DNA of 12,289 bases, from contig JAHFBB010000009.1 in assembly GCA_023250255.1 (NCBI GenBank), positions 1 to 12,289 on the forward strand. Direction: 5' to 3'. The stretch comes from Chloroflexota bacterium. GTDB lineage: Bacteria; Chloroflexota; Limnocylindria; QHBO01. The notes under the pieces are model-generated. The model did no database searches and was not told the DNA's origin. It worked only from the letters and a program-made list of their open reading frames with translations. Position numbers and translations under genes: made by a program. Shown piece after piece: positions 1 to 6,998 of this stretch (the stretch's first letter is position 1; every line of letters begins with the position of its first letter).

Positions 1-699
1 CTGGGCGCGTTGGCAAGCCACCAGTTTTCCGATGTCCCAGACTCGAACCCATTCCACGTCGATATCGACGCCCTGGTCGATTCGGGGGTAACAAGCGGCT
101 GTGGCGGCGGCAACTACTGCCCGAGCGCTTTCGTCACCCGGGAGCAGATGGCCGCCTTCCTCAATCGGCTCGGCGCGCTCCAGGTCGGGAAGACCCCGGT
201 CGTCAACGCCACCAAGGTCGACGGACTCGACTCCAGCCAGTTCGCCCGCAGCGACCTTGCCGCCACCGGCCATGTGAACTGCCTCGGCAGCGACATGGGT
301 CCGCACGTATCCAGCCAGGCATACGCAACATCAGGAGCCCAGCGCTACCTCACCGCGGGCATCGGTTATCTGAGTTGCAATGTCAGCCTGCCCAACGGTG
401 CGACCGTCACCGCGCTCCACGCGTCCGTGACCGATCTCACCACCACGGGAGGCGTGGACTGCGAGCTGACCCGCGGAGACGCGGCCGGCACCCCTGAAAA
501 CCTCGCGGCGACGGCGTATACCGGCGACATCGAAGTGCCCGGTAATACCACCTTGACCACGTCCGCCATTACCAATGCGGTCATCAACAACGCAATCTAT
601 GGCTACTTCGTCCGTTGCTACCTGACCGAGGCCACGGCGGATCTCGCGCTCAACAAAGTCTCGGTCGAGTACACCGTCAGCGGTCTTCCAGTCGAATAG
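1..699 (+). CDS. Exported protein with S-layer-homology (SLH) segment, 5' end outside window
   Basis: The frame is open to the window edge: codons before base 10 read Leu-Gly-Ala and continue into Leu-Ala-Ser-His. This looks like the end of a signal peptide with cleavage after Ala-Leu-Ala, so the TTG at 10 is probably internal and the true start lies upstream. Just after it comes an SLH-type segment (FSDVPDSNPFHVDIDALVDS, then a Gly/Cys-rich stretch and TREQMAAFLNRLGAL). SLH segments of this kind usually hold proteins at the cell surface. The remaining roughly 150 residues are Thr/Ala/Asn-rich and beta-like, with several Cys that could pair as disulfides, and match no enzyme I recognise. The stop is TAG at 697-699. 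It converges on the lipoprotein at 737. The SLH call is fairly firm; the role of the C-terminal part is unknown. Confidence 0.8.
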   Translation: MGALASHQFSDVPDSNPFHVDIDALVDSGVTSGCGGGNYCPSAFVTREQMAAFLNRLGALQVGKTPVVNATKVDGLDSSQFARSDLAATGHVNCLGSDMGPHVSSQAYATSGAQRYLTAGIGYLSCNVSLPNGATVTALHASVTDLTTTGGVDCELTRGDAAGTPENLAATAYTGDIEVPGNTTLTTSAITNAVINNAIYGYFVRCYLTEATADLALNKVSVEYTVSGLPVE

Positions 700-736
700 A
701 TCCGCCGAGGGCTCCTCCTTGGCTCCGGCCCTGCTT

Positions 737-1303
737 TCAGCCGGGCGGAGGTGGGAACGGGTGGTCCGGCGCTTCATCCACCTTCGTCCAGGTGGTGACA
801 TGAATATCGAAGGTCGGCTCGAAGCCGGGGTCGTTCGTGAATCCAACCTTGCGGATAACGACTTCGGCGTTGGCGGCGGCGAGGTCGATGGTCAGAGAAA
901 GCGTCCCTGACCCGATCCACGTGTCTCCGGGATTCGTGACATCACCAATCTTGTGGGGACTCGCCGAAAGCGTCGCCCACACCCCGTTGATCGTGAAATC
1001 CGCCGTCAGGTGCCCATAGAACACATACGAAAAGGTCGCGTTCTGCCCGACGAACCACAGGCAGTTGCCGAACTGTCGGAACTCGTACGGCCCCAGGTCA
1101 TCCCCAAGCCAGGAGCCGGTCAGGTCCACCAGCTCGCCGGACGGCAGGCGCAGGTCGAGGGGTTTGCAGCTTGCCCGTGCTTCCGCGCTGGCCGACGGTA
1201 TTGCCGGTGACCCGGTGGGGATGGCCGACGGACTGGAGGCCAACGAACAGCCGGCCAGCAGCCCAACCAGCGCCAGACCGACAGCCGCCCGGCGCCAATT
1301 CAT
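737..1303 (-). CDS. Small lipoprotein with beta-rich domain, unknown function
   Basis: A protein of 188 aa starting at the ATG at 1303-1301. This start is preferred over in-frame upstream codons because it gives a clean lipoprotein signal: MNWRR, a hydrophobic run, then LLAGC with the lipid-accepting Cys at residue 19. A Ser/Pro/Ala-rich linker follows to about residue 45. The rest is a domain rich in aromatic and beta-prone residues (LTGSWLGDDLGPYEFRQFG, then FYGHLTADFTINGVWATLSA) resembling a small lipocalin-like or beta-barrel fold. That resemblance is impressionistic. Its ATG shares one base with the TGA of the aldehyde dehydrogenase upstream (TGATG), so translation is probably coupled. 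It likely sits on the outer face of the cytoplasmic membrane. No catalytic motif is visible. Confidence 0.75.
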   Translation of the reverse strand: MNWRRAAVGLALVGLLAGCSLASSPSAIPTGSPAIPSASAEARASCKPLDLRLPSGELVDLTGSWLGDDLGPYEFRQFGNCLWFVGQNATFSYVFYGHLTADFTINGVWATLSASPHKIGDVTNPGDTWIGSGTLSLTIDLAAANAEVVIRKVGFTNDPGFEPTFDIHVTTWTKVDEAPDHPFPPPPG

Positions 1304-2814
1304 CAGTCCTGGTCCACGAACTCCATGTCGATCTGAGCGCGCTGGAGCTTGCCGGAATAGTCGATGTACACGCTCTTCCACTCGGTGTAGAAGTCGAGCG
1401 CGGTCTGGCCGATCTCCCGATGGCCGTTGCCGGTGGCCTTGGTACCGCCGAATGGCAGGTGCGCCTCGGCACCAATGGTCCCGTGGTTGACGTACCCCTG
1501 GCCGGAGTCGAAGTCGCGGATGGATCGGAACGCCAGGCCGACGTCATTGGTGAAGAGCGAGGTCGACAAGCCGTAGGGGACCGAGTTCACGACCTCCACT
1601 GCCTCCTCCCAGGTGTCGACCGGGATCACGGCCGTCACCGGCCCAAAGATCTCCTCCTGGGCAATGCGAGCATCGCCCTTCACGCCCGCGAAGACCGTCG
1701 GCTCGAAGAACGAGCCCTTGGCAAGGTCGCCGTCGCGTGCCGGATGCCCGCCAATGACCAGCTCGGCCTCCGCGGAGCCGATCTCAACGTAGGAGCCGAT
1801 GCGCTCGACGGCCCGCTCGTTGATGACCGGTCCAACATCGGTCGTGGCAAGGAGTCCATCGCCGAGTGCAAGCTTGGCCACCCGATTGCGGAGCTTCTCG
1901 ACGAACTGGTCATGCACTGACCGATGGATCACGATCCGGCTGGCCGCCGTGCAGCGTTGGCCAGAGGTACCGAAGGCGGACCAGACGACGCCGTCCAGGG
2001 CGAGGTCGAGATCTGCATCTGACCAGATGACGATCGGGTTCTTGCCGCCGAGTTCAAGGCTGACGCGCTTGAGCGTCTTCGCCGCCCGGCTCGAGATGTC
2101 CACCCCGGTCTCGGTGTGGCCGGTGAAACTGACGAGCTTGACATCGGGGTGCTCGACCAGCGGATGGCCGACCGCATCGCCCGAACCGGTCACGACGTTG
2201 ACCACTCCTTCGGGGATGCCGCCTTCGAGGAGGAGCTCGGTGAATCGCAGCATGCAGGCAGGCGTGTCCGACGCGGGCTTCATGACCGCGGTGTTGCCGC
2301 AGATCAGGGCCGGGAACAACTTCCAGGCCGGAATGGCGACCGGGAAGTTCCAGGGCGCGATGATGGCCGCCACCCCGATGGGCTTGCGGATGGCCATCGC
2401 AAACTTGTCCGGCATCTCCGAGGGAACGGTGTAACCGAACAGGCGGCGCCCCTCGCCGGCCATGTAGTAGGCGACGTCAATGGCCTCCTGGACGTCCCCC
2501 CGGGACTCGGCAAGGACCTTGCCCATCTCCCGGGTCAGCAGGCGCGACAGCTCCTCCTTGTGCTCGGTCAGGATCCGGGCGACCTTGAACAGGATCTCGC
2601 CGCGCTTGGGAGCCGGCATGAGTGACCAGGCCGGAAAGGCGGCCTTCGCCGCGGCCACGGCAGCGTCGACATCTTCGTGCCCACTTGCGGCGAACTCACC
2701 GATCACGTCGTCACGGTTCGCGGGGCTGGTCGAGGTGAAGGTCTTGCCAGAGCGGGCGGGCACCCATTCGCCGGCGATGAGGTTGTGATACGTCGCGGAC
2801 GTGGCGGTGGTCAC
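1303..2814 (-). CDS. NAD(P)-dependent aldehyde dehydrogenase (semialdehyde dehydrogenase-like)
   Basis: 503 aa, full length for the ALDH superfamily. It would oxidise an aldehyde to its acid in the cytoplasm. Visible catalytic residues are Asn156 in APWNF, Glu254 in LELGGKNP, nucleophile Cys288 in GTSGQRC, and Glu387/388 in EEIFGPV. The cofactor-site Lys179 is followed three residues later by Ser182 rather than the Glu typical of strictly NAD-dependent enzymes, so NADP+ use is plausible (inference). The C-terminal part (NHGTIGAEAHLPFGGTKATG and on) recalls alpha-ketoglutaric-semialdehyde and related semialdehyde dehydrogenases. The exact substrate cannot be read from sequence. The start is GTG with an AGGAGG site 10 nt upstream. 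It lies 36 nt downstream of the cyclic-nucleotide-domain gene and is coupled to the following lipoprotein. Confidence 0.93.
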   Translation of the reverse strand: MTTATSATYHNLIAGEWVPARSGKTFTSTSPANRDDVIGEFAASGHEDVDAAVAAAKAAFPAWSLMPAPKRGEILFKVARILTEHKEELSRLLTREMGKVLAESRGDVQEAIDVAYYMAGEGRRLFGYTVPSEMPDKFAMAIRKPIGVAAIIAPWNFPVAIPAWKLFPALICGNTAVMKPASDTPACMLRFTELLLEGGIPEGVVNVVTGSGDAVGHPLVEHPDVKLVSFTGHTETGVDISSRAAKTLKRVSLELGGKNPIVIWSDADLDLALDGVVWSAFGTSGQRCTAASRIVIHRSVHDQFVEKLRNRVAKLALGDGLLATTDVGPVINERAVERIGSYVEIGSAEAELVIGGHPARDGDLAKGSFFEPTVFAGVKGDARIAQEEIFGPVTAVIPVDTWEEAVEVVNSVPYGLSTSLFTNDVGLAFRSIRDFDSGQGYVNHGTIGAEAHLPFGGTKATGNGHREIGQTALDFYTEWKSVYIDYSGKLQRAQIDMEFVDQD

Positions 2815-2824
2815 GAATTGAGGG

Positions 2825-2830
2825 CCTCCT
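2825..2830 (-). promoter_or_regulatory. Shine-Dalgarno site of the aldehyde dehydrogenase
   Basis: AGGAGG on the minus strand, 10 nt before the GTG at 2814-2812. It fixes the GTG as the start and shows that at least some genes here use canonical leadered initiation. Confidence 0.8.
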
Positions 2831-2850
2831 GAGGGTGGACGATTGTCGGG

Positions 2851-3276
2851 TCAGTGACTGCCGTCGGGGTCGAGCAGCCGAATCCGCTGGGCGAGGACAT
2901 CGAGGACCTTGAGCCGGACCTCGGGGAACTCATCCATCAGGACATGGAAGTTGCCGTGGCTGATGACCAGCAGCGCGCTGGGTTCGGTGAGGGTGACGGT
3001 CGCCATCCGCGGGCCCTCGGCGTAGATGGACATTTCACCCACGATCGACCCGCGACCCAGATTGGCCAGCACCCTGCCGTTCCGCTCGACCAGCAGGTTG
3101 CCGGTCACGACCACGAACGCCTCGGTGCCTGGATCGCCCTGGCTCCACAACACCCGCTGGGCGGGCAGGTCCACCTCATCGGTCAGTTGGCCAAGGCGCT
3201 CGAGGTGCTTGTGATCAAGATCGGCGAACAGGGGCAGCGACTTGAGCATCTCGAGTTTCTGGTCAGCAGGCGCCAT
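2851..3276 (-). CDS. Stand-alone cyclic-nucleotide-binding-domain protein
   Basis: 141 aa consisting of almost nothing but one Crp/EAP-type cNMP-binding domain. The N-terminal helix region (LKSLPLFADLDHKHLERLGQ) leads into the beta-roll (RVLWSQGDPGTEAFVVVTGN). The phosphate-binding cassette runs at about residues 77-94 with Gly80-Glu81 and Arg90, the residues that contact cyclic nucleotide in characterised members. The C-terminal helices end at 141 with no helix-turn-helix, so this is not a CRP-like DNA-binding regulator. It may act by protein-protein contact. The ATG has a GAGGAA ribosome site 5 nt upstream (3287-3282). It is the first gene of the minus-strand run with the aldehyde dehydrogenase. 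Its partner and ligand (cAMP, cGMP or none) are unknown. Confidence 0.88.
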   Translation of the reverse strand: MAPADQKLEMLKSLPLFADLDHKHLERLGQLTDEVDLPAQRVLWSQGDPGTEAFVVVTGNLLVERNGRVLANLGRGSIVGEMSIYAEGPRMATVTLTEPSALLVISHGNFHVLMDEFPEVRLKVLDVLAQRIRLLDPDGSH

Positions 3277-3311
3277 GACGGTTCCTCGATGAGTGGGTGG
3301 TGAGTGGCGCG

Positions 3312-3340
3312 AGCATAGCGGTCAGGTCCGCCGACGGAAA
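3312..3340 (-). promoter_or_regulatory. Possible promoter upstream of the cNMP-binding-domain gene
   Basis: TATGCT on the minus strand (3317-3312) resembles a -10 element. Seventeen bases further upstream is TTTCCG (3340-3335), a poor match to a -35 box. The expected transcript start would leave a leader of about 30 nt holding the GAGGAA ribosome site, which suits the downstream ATG at 3276. The -35 match is weak, so this is tentative. Confidence 0.3.
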
Positions 3341-3351
3341 GGACGGCCGCT

Positions 3352-3450
3352 GACGCTTTCCCATTGCGCCTCGGCGAACACACCGACAAGATCCTCGTCG
3401 AGGCGGGCCTGACCGCGACCGAGATCGCAGTCCTGCGCGGGTCGGCGCCT
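3352..3450 (+). pseudogene. Remnant of CaiB/BaiF family CoA-transferase C-terminus
   Basis: In the plus frame containing 3364, the bases encode LRLGEHTDKILVEAGLTATE followed by IAVLRGSA. The pattern Leu-Gly-Glu-His-Thr-Asp, then a helix, then a second Leu-rich helix with Ala-Glu-Ile-Ala-x-Leu-Arg is what I know from the extreme C-terminus of type III (CaiB/BaiF, alpha-methylacyl-CoA racemase-like) CoA-transferases. Third codon positions are mostly G or C, as in real genes here. No other part of such an enzyme (about 380-400 aa) precedes it, and no stop follows at the usual place, since the frame runs on into unrelated sequence. I read it as a short fossil left by deletion. The match is from memory over about 30 residues and needs a database search. 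Confidence 0.5.
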
Positions 3451-3612
3451 TCCGCCAGGCCTCGAGCACCAAATCGCAGCCACATTGACCGAAGGCATGA
3501 TCAGGCCGCGAAATCTGCCTCGGACGCGCCGCGATCGTGCTCAGCCTGGACCGCCGGCACGCCCGCCCCGCGCCTAGCAGCAACTCGGCTGCGAATTGGC
3601 AACCGGTGGGGG

Positions 3613-4364
3613 TCAGGGGCGGGTCATGCGGCCCACGTCGAGCACGCGGTCCAGGTCCTCGAGGCTGATGGCGCCGTGCTCGACATGGCCGCGGGCAATG
3701 ACCACCTCCCGCATGGACCGATTCTCGGCAAGAGCCTGCTTGGCAATGGAGACCGCCTCCTCGTAGCCGAGAAACGGATTGAGCGCGGTGGCCAGGGCGG
3801 GCGACCCCTCGGCGTAGGCCCGGGCGCGGTCGGCGTTGGCGGTGATCCCGGTCACGCATCGGTCGGCAAAAACGCGCGATGCGGTCGACAGCAGGCGGAT
3901 CGATTCGAGCACGTTGCGCGCCAGGACCGGCAGCATGACGTTCAACTCGAAGTTGCCCGCGGCGCCGCCGAAGGCCACGGCCGCGTCGTTGCCAATCACC
4001 TGGGCGCAGACCATGGACAGTGCCTCGGCCCGGACCGGGTTCACCTTGCCGGCATGATGCTGCTCCCCGGCTGGAGGTCCGGCAGGTGGATCTCCGCCAG
4101 GCCCGCACGAGGCCCCGATCCCATCCAGCGGATGTCGGTCGCGATCTTATACAGACCGATGGCGATCGTCCGCAGCTGGCCGCTCAGCTCCACCAGCCCG
4201 TCCCGCGCGCCCTGGGCCTCGAAGTGGTTGCGGGCCTCGGTCAGCGGCAGCCCGGTGGTCTGGCGCAGCTCCCCGATGACGGCCGCCGCGAACCCGGGCG
4301 GGGAGTTGAGACCGGTGCCCACCGCCGTCCCGCCGAGGGCCAGCTCCGCCACGCGAGGGAGCGT
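3613..4364 (-). pseudogene. Truncated, frameshifted class II fumarase (second copy of fumC)
   Basis: The minus strand encodes the C-terminal half of a class II fumarase in two frames. From about 4364 it reads TLPRVAELALGGTAVGTG to GSSIMPA; the frame then breaks near 4051-4052 and continues as VNPVRAEALSMVCAQVIGND to a TGA at 3615-3613. Against the intact fumC at 5601-6998, one G is missing in the Gly-Lys codons of the active-site loop (GSSIMPGKVNP). The copy matches residues 214-463 of the intact enzyme. Homology stops abruptly at 4364, so the first 213 residues, with the active-site His, are absent. The usually invariant Ile-Pro after VNPV has become Arg-Ala. It cannot make a working enzyme. 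The frameshift alone could be a sequencing error, but the truncation could not. Confidence 0.88.
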
Positions 4365-4439
4365 CGACTCGTGGGGGCCAGATCGATGGATGGTGAGGTG
4401 TGGAACCCGATTGTAGGCAGGCGAATGGGCGGGGTGGCG

Positions 4440-5582
4440 TCACGGACTCACCGATGCCAGTTCGGCCTCGAGTTGGACGGGTTCCGACGCCACAGTCACA
4501 TCGGTGGCGCTCGCGAACTCCGCAGCCTCGCTCCACCACTCCAAGGCGTAGGACGACCCCGGCGGCGGTTCGAAGGCGACTCGGTACAGCCCCTGAGGCA
4601 GGTAGATGAGGAAGAAGCCCTGCTCGCCGGTAACGCCCACTCCCCCGATGCGGCAGCAGGGGGTATCTCCGGCGAGGTACGCCACAACTCGCACGCCCGC
4701 CACCGCGTCCGTGAACTGCGTTGGGCCGGATCGGACCTCACCCCCGATGGCGGTCACCGGAACCATCGCGATGTTGATGCCGTCCAGCGCTCGATCGACA
4801 CTCAATGGCGTGGCCTGAAAGACCGTCTGGTCATTGCTCCAGAAGCGCCGCTGGGTGCCCTCGGGCTCATTTGCGTAGATCACATACGAGCCTGACGGCA
4901 CGGTGAGGCTGTACCGCCCCGCCGCATCGGTCGTAGCCCGGTCCTCTTGCTCGAACGCGTCGCCAAACCCACCGTAGATGATGATCGAATTCAGCTTGAG
5001 GGCACTCACCTGGATGCCCGCGAGTGGCGCCCCGGAGAGGCCACTTGAGACCCTACCTTCGATGACCTGGCCTGGCCCCAGCGTGATGTCGATGGGGCCG
5101 CCGCCCACATCAGCGAGCGCCATCATCCTTTCGGTCGGCAATGCCCCGGGATACGGAAAGCCCGTATTCGTCATCGCGACGAACACGAAGCCAGGAGGCA
5201 GCTCCAGGGTGAGGAACAGCGCCGGGGTGTTTCCGCCCATCGCTCCCGCCGGCCATGCGAGGAAGGTCAACGTGTAGGCGCCCCTCTCATCGGTGACCGC
5301 AGTCGCCTCGGGAGGATCTGGCTGCCCGGGTGGCGGCAACGAGCGGCCGCGTATACGTACGCCCGAGACGGGCAGGCCGGTGCCGGCCACGGCGGCCGTT
5401 CCGCTGATAGAACCTGTGACCAATGCCGGGGCCGATGTGGATTCTGTTGGCGAGGCCTGCGACGACCCAGTGCTCGGAGTCGCGGATGGCGATGGGCCAG
5501 CGCAAGAGCTCACAACCATCAGCAGCGCCGCGCCCGCTAGTCGCGTCGCTCGTCGCTTCGTCGTCCCTCGCCGGTTAACCAC
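4440..5582 (-). CDS. Lipoprotein with three carboxypeptidase-regulatory-like beta modules
   Basis: 380 aa. A basic N-terminus and hydrophobic run end in VVSSC (Cys27, lipobox-like), followed by a Ser/Thr/Pro linker to about residue 53. Three similar modules follow: about 56-170, 171-275 and 278-380. Each begins with a Gly-x-Val/Ile-x-Gly strand, has a P-L/V-x-G-V/I strand, then a Thr-rich turn with (D/E)xxGxYxL and PxGxYxV strands. The third copy is slightly altered (EQGFFLIYLPQGLYRVAF). This is the pattern of CarboxypepD_reg-like/transthyretin-like folds, usually structural or adhesive, and no protease residues are seen. The GTG start has AGGAGT 11 nt upstream, just after the fumC stop, and the gap to fumC is 18 nt, so it is probably co-transcribed with fumC. 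It separates the intact and broken fumarase copies. Function unknown. Confidence 0.8.
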   Translation of the reverse strand: MVNRRGTTKRRATRLAGAALLMVVSSCAGPSPSATPSTGSSQASPTESTSAPALVTGSISGTAAVAGTGLPVSGVRIRGRSLPPPGQPDPPEATAVTDERGAYTLTFLAWPAGAMGGNTPALFLTLELPPGFVFVAMTNTGFPYPGALPTERMMALADVGGGPIDITLGPGQVIEGRVSSGLSGAPLAGIQVSALKLNSIIIYGGFGDAFEQEDRATTDAAGRYSLTVPSGSYVIYANEPEGTQRRFWSNDQTVFQATPLSVDRALDGINIAMVPVTAIGGEVRSGPTQFTDAVAGVRVVAYLAGDTPCCRIGGVGVTGEQGFFLIYLPQGLYRVAFEPPPGSSYALEWWSEAAEFASATDVTVASEPVQLEAELASVSP

Positions 5583-5593
5583 GAGCCCAGCCT

Positions 5594-5599
5594 ACTCCT
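5594..5599 (-). promoter_or_regulatory. Ribosome-binding site of the three-module lipoprotein
   Basis: AGGAGT on the minus strand, 11 nt before the GTG at 5582-5580 and one base beyond the TAG of fumC. It supports the GTG as the start and translation from the fumC transcript. Confidence 0.55.
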
Positions 5600-5600
5600 G

Positions 5601-6998
5601 CTATTTCCCCGGCCGCGTCATCCCCATGACGTCGAGCAGTCGGTCCAGCTCTTCCAGCGAGATGTTCCCTCTCTCGACGTGGCCGCGCTCGATGACGACC
5701 TGCCGGATGCTCTTCCGCTCGGCGAGGGCCTGCTTGGCGATGCTCGCCGCCTCCTCGTAACCGAGGACCGGATTGAGCGCCGTCGCCACCGCGGGTGACC
5801 CCTCGGCGAACTCACGGACGCGGGACTCGTCCGCAGTGATGCCGCGGACGCATCGGTCTGCAAACAGGACCGATGTGCTGGCCAGCAGCCGGATGGACTC
5901 CAGCACGTTGCGGGCCAACATGGGCAGCATGATGTTCAGCTCGAAATTGCCTGCCGCGCCGCCGAAGGCCACCGCCGCGTCGTTGCCGATGACCTGGGCG
6001 CAGACCATGGACAGCGCCTCGGGGATGACCGGGTTCACCTTGCCGGGCATGATGCTGCTCCCCGGCTGGAGGTCCGGGACGTGGATCTCGGCCAGGCCGG
6101 CGCGCGGGCCGGATGCCATCCAGCGGATATCAGTCGCGATCTTGTACAGACCGATGGCGATGGTCCGCAGCTGTCCGCTCAACTCGACCAGTGCATCCTG
6201 CGCGCCCTGGGCCTCGAAGTGATTGCGGGCCTCGGTCAGCGGCAGGCCGGTGGAGCTGCGCAACTGTTCGATGACAGCCGAAGCAAATCCGGCCGGGGCG
6301 TTGATCCCGGTACCTACCGCTGTTCCACCAATCGCCAGTTCGCCGACCCGCGGCAGCGTGTCGCGCAGGCGATCAATGCCGTGGCGCACCTGGGCGGCAT
6401 AGCCACCGAATTCCTGGCCCAGGGTCACCGGCGTGGCGTCCATCAGGTGGGTCCGGCCGGCCTTGACGACATCGACGAACTCGGTCGCCTTCGCCTCGAG
6501 CGCCTCGGCCAGGGCAGTCAGCGCCGGAACAAGTTCCCCGACCACTGCCCCCGCGGCCGCCAGATGGATGGCCGAGGGAAAGACATCATTACTCGACTGG
6601 CTGGCGTTGACCTGATCGTTCGGATGGACCGATGCGCCCAGCCGCTCACCGGCAAGGGTGGCGATCACCTCGTTGGCGTTCATGTTGCTGCTCGTGCCGG
6701 AGCCGGTCTGGAAGACATCGATTGGGAACTCGGCGTCCCAGCGGCCGGCGGCGACCTCGTCGGCGGCCGTCGCGATTACGGCGGCCGCATCGGTCTGCAG
6801 GATCCCCAGCTCGCCATTGACCCGCGCGGCAGCAGCCTTGATCTGGCCCAGCGCGGCGATCAGGCGCCGGTCAATGGTGCTGCCACTGATCGGGAAATTG
6901 TCGACCGCGCGCTGGGTGGTGGCTCCCCACTTCGCGTCGCGGGGAACCTGGACATCGCCCATCGAGTCGTGTTCCGTTCGAGTTTCGCCTTCGGTCAT
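5601..6998 (-). CDS. fumC: Class II fumarate hydratase
   Basis: 465 aa, the usual length for the heat-stable, iron-free class II fumarase, which reversibly hydrates fumarate to (S)-malate in the TCA cycle as a cytoplasmic homotetramer. Visible landmarks are the N-terminal EHDSMGDVQVPRDAKWGATT, QTGSGTSSNMNANE at about 97-110, His184 in GRTHLMDATP (catalytic-site His of the family), and the loop GSSIMPGKVNP at 313-323 with Ser314, Lys320 and Asn322. The start chosen is the ATG at 6998, which gives the standard N-terminus; the long in-frame extension upstream is non-homologous. That ATG overlaps the stop of the DUF309 gene by four bases (ATGA) and has no good Shine-Dalgarno site, so it is likely translated by coupling. 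Aspartase and argininosuccinate lyase are relatives, but the loop sequence favours fumarase. Confidence 0.96.
   Translation of the reverse strand: MTEGETRTEHDSMGDVQVPRDAKWGATTQRAVDNFPISGSTIDRRLIAALGQIKAAAARVNGELGILQTDAAAVIATAADEVAAGRWDAEFPIDVFQTGSGTSSNMNANEVIATLAGERLGASVHPNDQVNASQSSNDVFPSAIHLAAAGAVVGELVPALTALAEALEAKATEFVDVVKAGRTHLMDATPVTLGQEFGGYAAQVRHGIDRLRDTLPRVGELAIGGTAVGTGINAPAGFASAVIEQLRSSTGLPLTEARNHFEAQGAQDALVELSGQLRTIAIGLYKIATDIRWMASGPRAGLAEIHVPDLQPGSSIMPGKVNPVIPEALSMVCAQVIGNDAAVAFGGAAGNFELNIMLPMLARNVLESIRLLASTSVLFADRCVRGITADESRVREFAEGSPAVATALNPVLGYEEAASIAKQALAERKSIRQVVIERGHVERGNISLEELDRLLDVMGMTRPGK

Larger units (their letters stand above)
3277..3612. other. 336-base gap without an intact gene
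   Basis: The part next to 3276 holds the leader and possible promoter of the cNMP-binding-domain gene. About 3352-3450 holds a plus-strand gene remnant, described separately. For 3451-3612 I see nothing supportable: reading frames are open by GC bias only, and no hairpin with a T-run or repeat stands out. Together with the broken fumarase that starts at 3613, the gap looks like decayed coding DNA rather than a regulatory region. Confidence 0.5.

Noticed and set aside
725..744. CCGGC/GCCGG hairpin between the convergent genes at 699 and 737 as a bidirectional terminator
   Set aside because: Only five base pairs with a 10-nt loop, overlapping a stop codon and without T-runs; too weak to annotate.
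3613..4364. Programmed frameshifting to rescue the second fumarase
   Set aside because: The first 213 residues and the active-site His are missing, and conserved residues after the shift are altered, so restoring the frame would not give an enzyme. No slippery site with a downstream structure was seen.
3364..4416. A 350-codon plus-strand open frame across the fumarase remnant
   Set aside because: Only its first 30 codons look like protein (the CoA-transferase tail). The rest is the complement of fumarase-coding sequence.
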